From assembly GCF_029946185.1 (NCBI RefSeq), contig NZ_JAQSEA010000010.1, positions 21,176-85,175 of the forward strand: a stretch of 64,000 nt of DNA, read 5' to 3'. Positions 1 through 7,203 of the stretch are shown piece by piece; position 1 is the first letter of the stretch, and each line of letters starts with the position of its first letter. Under the pieces are notes generated by a model. The model ran no database searches. It was not told the origin of the DNA and worked only from the letters and a program-made list of their open reading frames with translations. This stretch comes from Prosthecobacter sp. GTDB taxonomy: Bacteria; Verrucomicrobiota; Verrucomicrobiia; Verrucomicrobiales; Verrucomicrobiaceae. The translations under genes were made by a program, and so were the position numbers.

Positions 1-1929
1 GCGGAAGAGCGTCCACTGGCCGCGGTTTTCCATGCGCTTCATGAAGAGATCGGGCACCCAGTTGGCGGTGTTCAGGTCGTGCGTGCGGCGGCGTTCGTCG
101 CCGGTGTTCACACGGAGCTGGAGGAAGTCTTCGATGTCGTTGTGCCAGACTTCGAGGTAGGCGCAGCCGGAGCCACGGCGCTTGCCGCCCTGATTGACCG
201 CGATGAGCTGGTCATTGTGCAGCTTGAGGAAGGGGATGACGCCCTGGCTTTCGCCATTGGTGCCCTTGATGTGGCCGCCGGTGCCGCGCACGGCGGTCCA
301 GGAGCCACCGAGGCCACCGGCCCACTTGGAGAGGTAGGCGTTGTCGGCGATGCCGCGCTGCATGATGGATTCAATGCTGTCGTCCACCTTGTAGAGGTAG
401 CAGGAGGAGAGCTGGCTGTGCATCGTGCCGCTGTTGAAAAGCGTGGGCGTGCTGGAGCAGAAGCGGCGGCCTTTGTAGAGCTTGTACAGCGCGATGATCT
501 TGTCTTCGGCGTTCTCCTTTTCCTGGACGCAGAGGCCCATGGCGACGCGGAGCCAGAAGAGCTGCGGGGTTTCGAGGCGCTTCGAAGGCTTGGAGACTTT
601 ATCGATGATCAAGTAGCGGTCATAGAGCGTCTGGATGCCGAGGAAGTCGAAGTCCATGTCGGCGGCCGGATCGAGGGCGTCGGCGAGCTTGTCGAGGTCG
701 TACTTGAGGAGCTGCGGGTGCAGGCGCTCGATCTCGATGCCACGGGCGAGGTTCTTGCGGAAGCCACGGCGATGGTAGTTTGGGAGCTGCTCAATGCCGT
801 GATCGACGATGCTCCAGCCGAGCACTTCTTCATAGATGTAGGTGAGGAGCATGCGGCCGGCGAACTTCGCGAAGTCGGCGTCCTTCTCCATCAAGGTGCG
901 CGAATTGAGGATGATGGTGGTCTTGAGAGATTCGACGGAGATCTCGCTGAAGATGGAGCGGCGCAGCTCCATTTCGATCTCGGCACGGGAGACGCAGAGG
1001 TCGAGGCCGAGGCTGGCGAAGTCGATGCGCTTCTTGAGGTCCTGGCCGTCCCAGAGGAAGGTCTCCGTGGGGGAAACACGCACGAGGATGAGCGTCTGCT
1101 GCTGGTCGGACTCCTGCTCGTCCAAGATGGCGGCGGCCTGCTCGTCGCCGAAGCGCATGTTGGAGCGCAGCGCACGGTACTGGATGTAGGAGCGGGCGAC
1201 TTTAAAGTAGCCCTGCTTCATGAGCTCTTCTTCGACGAGGTTCTGCACGTCTTCGATGTGCATGAACTGCTTGCCGTCATGGATGATGGCACGGCTGACG
1301 GCCTCAGCGATCTGCACGGCGGGGGTGGAATCCATCTCCATGGAGAGGAAGGCCTTGCGCACGGCGATCTCGATCTTGTTGTGATTCCAAGAAACAAGCT
1401 GGCCGTTGCGACGGATGACTTTGGTGGTGACCATGATGGGTTGGAGTGAGCCGGCGTCGTTTGCGTCGGAGTTGGCGAGGGTTCCGGTGCGCTTGCGACG
1501 TTCGGCCAGACTGCGGGCGACATCGTGGGCGTTGTGACGTACCAGCGCCTGCTCAATGACCTGGTAGATCTCCTTGGTGCTCAGCATGGGGGCCTCAGCG
1601 CCATTGTCCGCCGTGCGCTGGGCGACCTCCTCGGCCACCGCACGTGAAATGACCTGAACCAACTGGCGGTTCGAGTCATTGAAGATTTCGCTCTGGCGCT
1701 CGCGTGCCATGAGCAGATCGGTGATCGCATTGCCCACGGTGTCGGCGATTTCACCGACATCGAAATCACGCTCGCTGCTGCCGATGCGCACCTTGGTGTT
1801 TCCCGTCATGGGAATGCCAAGCACACCTGCGGTCAGGGCACTCCATTGGAACTGGGGTTTTTGGTGCTGAGGCGTGTTGTGGGCGACGTTTTTAAGCGCC
1901 TTGTCTTCGTGGAGCAGGTCTGTGATCAT
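1..1929 (-). CDS. nrdA: Ribonucleoside-diphosphate reductase, alpha subunit (class I), 3'-truncated by window edge
   Basis: Reverse-strand reading from ATG at 1929 (MITDLLHEDKALKNVAHNTPQ...) runs open to the window edge; contains ATP-cone (VTTKVIRRNGQLVSWNHNKIEIAVRKAF...YFKVARSYIQYRALR) and RNR large-chain motifs (RRFCSSTPTLFNSGT, SSCYLYKVDDS, NQGGKRRGSGCAYLEVWHNDIEDFLQLR). Adjacent to nrdB. Confidence 0.95.
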   Translation of the reverse strand, partial: MITDLLHEDKALKNVAHNTPQHQKPQFQWSALTAGVLGIPMTGNTKVRIGSSERDFDVGEIADTVGNAITDLLMARERQSEIFNDSNRQLVQVISRAVAEEVAQRTADNGAEAPMLSTKEIYQVIEQALVRHNAHDVARSLAERRKRTGTLANSDANDAGSLQPIMVTTKVIRRNGQLVSWNHNKIEIAVRKAFLSMEMDSTPAVQIAEAVSRAIIHDGKQFMHIEDVQNLVEEELMKQGYFKVARSYIQYRALRSNMRFGDEQAAAILDEQESDQQQTLILVRVSPTETFLWDGQDLKKRIDFASLGLDLCVSRAEIEMELRRSIFSEISVESLKTTIILNSRTLMEKDADFAKFAGRMLLTYIYEEVLGWSIVDHGIEQLPNYHRRGFRKNLARGIEIERLHPQLLKYDLDKLADALDPAADMDFDFLGIQTLYDRYLIIDKVSKPSKRLETPQLFWLRVAMGLCVQEKENAEDKIIALYKLYKGRRFCSSTPTLFNSGTMHSQLSSCYLYKVDDSIESIMQRGIADNAYLSKWAGGLGGSWTAVRGTGGHIKGTNGESQGVIPFLKLHNDQLIAVNQGGKRRGSGCAYLEVWHNDIEDFLQLRVNTGDERRRTHDLNTANWVPDLFMKRMENRGQWTLFR

Positions 1930-2038
1930 GGCGGGAGGTCCAGGCTTTGAGTTTAACGTGAGCAGGTGATTAACGGAAATGAGTCGGTGTGAAAGTTGAC
2001 CTGAGAACTCCAGCGGGAAGTCGGCCAGTAAGGATAAA

Positions 2039-3121
2039 TTAAAGATCGTCGTCGGAGCAGGCGGCAAGCGCGGAGGACTTCTGATAGTCGGTGACCTTGC
2101 CTTCGAAGAAATTCTGCTCCTTCTTGATGTCCATCAGCTCCGCCAGCCATGGCAGCGGATTGGTGATGCCTGGGTTCAGCGCCGGGAGGCCGCAGCCGTC
2201 CAGACGACGGTCAGCGATGTAGTCGGTGTAGCGCTCAAATTCTTCCGCGCTCAGGCCCACGGCATTCACGGGCAGGCAGTCACGGATGAATTCCTTCTCC
2301 AGCGCCACGCCTTCACGCATGATGTTGAGCAGTTCCTCGCGGAAGTCAGCGGTCCAGATGTCAGGGTTTTCCTCGATGAGGTCCATGAACAGATTGCGGA
2401 AGACTTCGATGTGGTTCGACTCATCCCGCAGCGTGTAGCGGAACATCGAGCCGATGCCGGGGAACTTGTTCTGGCGGTACAGGCTCAGGATCATGCCGAA
2501 CAGGCCGTAGAACTGCGTGCCTTCCATGCACTGGCCAAAGACGAAGATGTTCTTGGCCAGGAGCTGCTTGTTCTCGAGCAGGGTGAGGTCGAGATCGCGG
2601 CGCAGGTTGTTGGAGTGTTTGGTGACGAACTCGTTTTTCTTCACGATCGTCGGGATCTGCTCAAACATCGCCTCGCACTCATGCGGGTTGATGCCCAGGG
2701 AGGAAATCATGTACAGCAGGGAATCCGCATGGATGTTCTCTTCATGGGCATGGCGGCCCAGGACGAGCTTCAATTCGGGGGCGGTCACCAGCTCGCGCAC
2801 CACATGCTGCACGTTGTCTCCCACGATGCCTTCGGCAGCGCTGAAGTAGCCGATGCCCATCATGATGATCCAGCGTTCGTTCTGGGAGACATCGTTGGAA
2901 CGCCATTGTTCCACATCCTTCTGCATCTGAATGTCTTCTGGCTCCCAGTGGTTGGCCTTCATGATCCGGTATAGGTCATAAGCCCATTGATATTTCAGCG
3001 GGAGGAGGTTGAAGGTCATGCTCTTACGACCATTGATCACCTTCTTGGCTGCGAAGGCAGCTTCAGCTTTGTCTTGATCGAGTTGGAACTCGCGGTTGCC
3101 AATCTTGTAGGTCTTTTCCAT
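2039..3121 (-). CDS. nrdB: Ribonucleoside-diphosphate reductase, beta subunit
   Basis: 360 aa; RNR small-subunit features (WRSNDVSQNERWII, HEENIHADSLLYMI, RDESNHIEVFRNLF), next to nrdA on same strand. Confidence 0.95.
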   Translation of the reverse strand: MEKTYKIGNREFQLDQDKAEAAFAAKKVINGRKSMTFNLLPLKYQWAYDLYRIMKANHWEPEDIQMQKDVEQWRSNDVSQNERWIIMMGIGYFSAAEGIVGDNVQHVVRELVTAPELKLVLGRHAHEENIHADSLLYMISSLGINPHECEAMFEQIPTIVKKNEFVTKHSNNLRRDLDLTLLENKQLLAKNIFVFGQCMEGTQFYGLFGMILSLYRQNKFPGIGSMFRYTLRDESNHIEVFRNLFMDLIEENPDIWTADFREELLNIMREGVALEKEFIRDCLPVNAVGLSAEEFERYTDYIADRRLDGCGLPALNPGITNPLPWLAELMDIKKEQNFFEGKVTDYQKSSALAACSDDDL

Positions 3122-3187
3122 GACGATTTCGTTGCAGAGTGAAGGGTGTTTATTTGATTTTTCGCGAAAATGACTGATAATCGACCA

Positions 3188-3245
3188 ACACTATAAATAC
3201 TAGATGTAGCGGGTGCCGAGGCGGATCATGCACAAGATATTGTGT
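3188..3245 (-). promoter_or_regulatory. Candidate pair of NrdR-like boxes upstream of nrdB
   Basis: 3230-3245 GCACAAGATATTGTGT matches 14/16 of ACACwATATATwGTGT; 3188-3203 ACACTATAAATACTAG matches 12/16; 42 bp start-to-start. Confidence 0.6.
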
Positions 3246-3486
3246 TCTGGCGAGATGTTTTTCCCAGCCATTGTGCAAAAATGCGTTTCACATCGAAGAT
3301 TCAAGGGTTCCACGGCGAAAAAATTTTTCTCGCGTCAAAATGCCGACCGTGAAGAGCGAATTTGAGAATCTTTGCATCCTTGCTCGAGCGCATCGAAAAC
3401 CAAGGTAAACCAAAAAATACCTAGAACTCGATAACGACATGGGACCGGAAGCGGATCTTGTCACGTAAACTGCTCATATTGAACCT

Positions 3487-4131
3487 ATGAAATTCCCCCA
3501 CATCGCCCGCTACGCTCTCCTCGCGGCCCTCTTGAGCTCCTGTTCGGTCATCGTTCCCCAGGGCACGCCGCCGGGTGTCACGGTCGATTTGATACCGAAC
3601 GGACGCTACGCGCGCCGTCAGCACCGGCCCATGCGGCCCACCTACATCACCATCCACGCCACGGAGAATTATGGGAGGGGTGCTGGGGCCTATGCCCATG
3701 CCCAGATGCTCAAAACCGGCTCAATCAAAGGCAGGCACAACGCCATCGGCTACATCGGCTGGCATTTCACCGTGGATGACCATTCCATTTACCAAAGCAT
3801 GCCCACCCATGAGCGCGGCGAACACGCCGACTATGACGGGCAGGGCAATCGCAGCTCCATTGGCATCGAAATGTGTGAGAACCGTGGCAATAACCGCACC
3901 CGCACCTTGGACAAAACCGCGCGTCTCACCGCCTGGCTCATGAAAGAGCACGGCATTCCGCTGAGTCACGTCGTCCCACATCAGCACTGGCTCATGATCC
4001 GCCATGATGATCACCGCAATCTGGGCCACAAAAACTGCCCGCACTTCCTGATGGAGCATGGGCGCCCCGGGGCGAAGTGGCAGGCATTCCTCAACAAGAT
4101 CGCGGCGTATCGGCGCGCATTGGGAAATTAA
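3487..4131 (+). CDS. N-acetylmuramoyl-L-alanine amidase (Amidase_2/PGRP fold), lipoprotein
   Basis: Lipobox-like LLSSCS; ITIHATENYGRGAGAYAHAQML...IGYIGWHFTVDDHSIYQSMP...HQHW...HKNCPHFL typical of Amidase_2. Confidence 0.85.
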   Translation: MKFPHIARYALLAALLSSCSVIVPQGTPPGVTVDLIPNGRYARRQHRPMRPTYITIHATENYGRGAGAYAHAQMLKTGSIKGRHNAIGYIGWHFTVDDHSIYQSMPTHERGEHADYDGQGNRSSIGIEMCENRGNNRTRTLDKTARLTAWLMKEHGIPLSHVVPHQHWLMIRHDDHRNLGHKNCPHFLMEHGRPGAKWQAFLNKIAAYRRALGN

Positions 4132-4173
4132 AAGCCCTTGCCACGCCAGCCACCCCACGCTGGAGTCCTCCAC

Positions 4174-5580
4174 ATGGCTCAAAATCTCGACGCTCTTCGT
4201 CTAGCACTCCAACATTCGCCCGACAACGCGCCGCTGCTCATGCTCTTTGCGGACGGCTGCCTGGATGATGGGCTGCTGGAAGAGGCTGAACAGAGCTTTC
4301 AGCGCGTGCTGAAGGACGATCCTGCCCATGCAGACGCACGTCTGGGCCTCGCCCGCGTCGCTTTGCTGCAAGGCAAGACCTCTCAGGCGGCGGTGCGCGC
4401 TGAGCAGATCGTGTCTGACACCCCCACCTGCGCCGCCGCCTTCCTGCTGCTCGCACGCATTCACATCACCGAGGGCGATCTGCCCAAGGCCCGGGCCATG
4501 TATGACAAGGGCATCGCCTTGAACCGCTCTTTGGCAGATCCCGGCATCGAAAAAGATCTTCACGGCATCAAACCCTCCGGGGATGATGCCTCCGGCCCCA
4601 AGCGAGGTGCCATGACGTCCAGCGGCACTCTCATCGAAATGGTGGAAGAAGACAAAGACGATGATGAAGGTCATCCACGCGGCGGTGCCGCCTACGATCT
4701 CGGGCTGGCTGAATTTGGCAAACCAGAGCTGAATTTTTCCAATGTCGGCGGCATGGAGGCGCTGAAGGAAGAGATCCGCATGAAGATCATCTATCCGCTG
4801 AAGCATGCGGAGCTGTTCAAGGCCTACGATAAAAAAGTCGGTGGCGGCGTGCTGCTCTACGGCCCGCCCGGCGTGGGCAAGACGCTGATCAGCAAGGCCA
4901 CCGCCGGCGAGATCAATGCCAACTTCATCGCCCTGGGTCTGCACCAGATTCTCGACATGTGGATCGGTGGCTCGGAGAAAAACATGCACGAGGTCTTCGA
5001 ACTCGCCCGGCAGAATGCTCCCAGCATTCTGTTCTTTGATGAAGTGGATGCACTGGCTGCGGACCGCCGTGATCTGCGGCAAAGCGCTGGTCGCAATCTC
5101 ATCAACGCCTTCCTCTCTGAAATGGATGGCGCGGAGGGCAATAACGACGGCGTGCTCATCCTCGGTGCCACGAATGCCCCGTGGCATATCGACCCCGCCT
5201 TTCGCCGCCCGGGCCGCTTTGACCGCACCTTGTTTGTGCCGCCGCCGGATGAAGCCGGACGCGTGTCCATCATCGAAGTCATGGCGAAGAATAAACCGAT
5301 CGGTGAGCTCGATCCACGCGCCCTCGCCAAAAAAACCGAAGGCTTCTCCGGTGCCGATCTCAAGGCGGTCTTCGATCTCGCCACGGAAGACGTCATGAAC
5401 GAAGTCATGCGCACCGGCAAAATCATCCCGCTGACGACGAAGGATCTGATCAAGGCGGCAGGTCGTCACAAAGCCACGACGAAGGCCTGGTTCGAGAGCG
5501 CGAAAAATTACGCGATGTATTCCAATCAAAGCGGCTTCTACGATGACGTCTTGAAACACCTCGGCCTCATGAAGCGCTGA
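4174..5580 (+). CDS. TPR-containing AAA+ ATPase
   Basis: ORF 4138-5580, likely start MAQNLDALRL at 4174; N-terminal TPR-like repeats; Walker A GPPGVGKT, Walker B ILFFDEVDAL, Arg-finger region RRPGRFDRTLFV. Confidence 0.85.
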   Translation: MAQNLDALRLALQHSPDNAPLLMLFADGCLDDGLLEEAEQSFQRVLKDDPAHADARLGLARVALLQGKTSQAAVRAEQIVSDTPTCAAAFLLLARIHITEGDLPKARAMYDKGIALNRSLADPGIEKDLHGIKPSGDDASGPKRGAMTSSGTLIEMVEEDKDDDEGHPRGGAAYDLGLAEFGKPELNFSNVGGMEALKEEIRMKIIYPLKHAELFKAYDKKVGGGVLLYGPPGVGKTLISKATAGEINANFIALGLHQILDMWIGGSEKNMHEVFELARQNAPSILFFDEVDALAADRRDLRQSAGRNLINAFLSEMDGAEGNNDGVLILGATNAPWHIDPAFRRPGRFDRTLFVPPPDEAGRVSIIEVMAKNKPIGELDPRALAKKTEGFSGADLKAVFDLATEDVMNEVMRTGKIIPLTTKDLIKAAGRHKATTKAWFESAKNYAMYSNQSGFYDDVLKHLGLMKR

Positions 5581-5594
5581 ACCCCTGACGGCGC

Positions 5595-6890
5595 ATGTCT
5601 GACGATTTTCATCCCTCCCCTGAGGCCGCATTTGCCCGTGGCCGCCTGCTGCAGAGCCAGCACCGCACGCAGGACGCCATCGCCTGCTATCAGCAGGCGC
5701 TCGAGCTCGACGCGCATCACACGCTCAGTTACATCATGCTCGCGCTGTGCTGGATGCACGAGGATGGCACCGCGCCGAAGTCGATCGACGCGGCCCAGCG
5801 TGCCGTGGCGCTGGAGCCGGAAAACGCCTTCGCCCGCAGCGTCCTGGCGCTCGCCTTGAATGCGAATGCCAAAGACGGGCAGAACGCTGCCGTCAAAGTG
5901 GCACTGCAGCATGCTGAAGAAGCGGTGAGTCTCGACCCCGACAGCGATTTCAGCCACGCCGTGCTCGCACGCCTGCACCTGCGCCAGCGCGATTATCCGA
6001 AAGCGGAAGCCTCCGCCCGCGCCGCTCTCTCACTGGACACCGAGAACACCATGGCCGCCGAGGTGCTCTCCGCCGCGCTGCTGCTGCAGAAAAAGGACGG
6101 CGACAACGCGGAGCTCATTAAATATCAACTGCAACGCAATGCGGAAGATGACAGCGCGCATACCAGCGCTGGCTGGATGGCCGTGATGAAGGGGGATCAC
6201 AAAAAAGCCAACGAGCACTTCCTCGAAGCGCTGCGGCTGAACCCCATGAATGAAAACGCAAGGCTGGGACTCATCGAGTCCTTTCGTGCGCGGTCATGGC
6301 CCTACCGCCTGCAGCTGAAGTTCGCGCACTTCATGAATCAGTTCACGGACGGCCGGCAGACCGCCATCATGCTCGGCGGTTTCATCGGCTACCGGATTCT
6401 CAGCAGCTATCTCAAGACCGTCTCGCCCATTCTCGCCTCGGTCGTCATCGGCGCATGGTTGCTGTTCGTGCTGTGGGCGCATCTGGCGCGCGGACTCAGC
6501 TCAGCCTTCATTGTGATGGATCGTTTCGCACGGCAGGCGCTGCGCCCGCGCGAATACTGGGAGGGCGTGGTGGTGGGCGGGCTGATCGTTGCCGCCGTCT
6601 CCAGCCTCCTGCTCGGCTTTGCATGGCATCTGGTGGACGCGGGCAGCTATGCCGCCCTCGTTTGCATCTTCGCCGCCGTGGTCAATGCCGCTGCCTTCAC
6701 CAATGACCACTGGATTGGCCGCTATGTCTATGGCGTGGCCGCCGCGCTGGCCGGCACAGGCGCGCTCTACGCCACGCTGGATGTCTTTGCCGACCTGCAC
6801 CTGCCCTTCGCCGGAGAATTCGGTTCTCTGGCTCTCCTCCTCGGCGTAGCTGCTACCTGGCTGCGCGGGTTCGGTGTCTTGTATCGGTGA
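5595..6890 (+). CDS. TPR-repeat protein with C-terminal transmembrane segments
   Basis: Repeated TPR pattern (GRLLQSQHRTQDAIACYQQALELD...) then several hydrophobic helices. Confidence 0.75.
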   Translation: MSDDFHPSPEAAFARGRLLQSQHRTQDAIACYQQALELDAHHTLSYIMLALCWMHEDGTAPKSIDAAQRAVALEPENAFARSVLALALNANAKDGQNAAVKVALQHAEEAVSLDPDSDFSHAVLARLHLRQRDYPKAEASARAALSLDTENTMAAEVLSAALLLQKKDGDNAELIKYQLQRNAEDDSAHTSAGWMAVMKGDHKKANEHFLEALRLNPMNENARLGLIESFRARSWPYRLQLKFAHFMNQFTDGRQTAIMLGGFIGYRILSSYLKTVSPILASVVIGAWLLFVLWAHLARGLSSAFIVMDRFARQALRPREYWEGVVVGGLIVAAVSSLLLGFAWHLVDAGSYAALVCIFAAVVNAAAFTNDHWIGRYVYGVAAALAGTGALYATLDVFADLHLPFAGEFGSLALLLGVAATWLRGFGVLYR

Positions 6891-6972
6891 GGTGGAGTGG
6901 GGCTTGCTCTCCTGCGGAGGACAGGAGGAAAAGCGGCTTGTTAGGCGATTCCTGTCCTGGTATCTTCTAGGC

Positions 6973-7188
6973 GTGAGCGCCCGTGACCTATTGCTGCAAG
7001 TTAAAGCTCTGCCCCTGGCCGAGCAGCTTCACTTCATGGACGCCATGATGGATTTTGGGGCCGCCACGCACATGCCCTCTGTTCAAATGCAGGTTCCCGA
7101 TTTTGAGGCCTATTGGGAGCGCCTGCATGGTCTGGGCATGCCAAGATTGACGGCTGAGCAGACCGCAGGACTGGCAATGATAAACTGA
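6973..7188 (+). CDS. Small hypothetical protein (possible antitoxin-like helix-rich protein)
   Basis: Within ORF 6874-7188; plausible GTG start at 6973 (VSARDLLLQVKALPLAEQLHFMDAMMDFG). Confidence 0.35.
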   Translation: MSARDLLLQVKALPLAEQLHFMDAMMDFGAATHMPSVQMQVPDFEAYWERLHGLGMPRLTAEQTAGLAMIN

Positions 7189-7203
7189 CCTGCTTGAGGC
7201 AGA

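Noticed and set aside
79-1449. 456-aa plus-strand ORF
   Set aside because: Antisense to nrdA; Ala/Glu/Val/Asp-rich shadow ORF produced by GC-rich codon usage.
4201-5631. 476-aa minus-strand ORF
   Set aside because: Antisense shadow of the TPR-AAA ATPase gene, which has clear family motifs.
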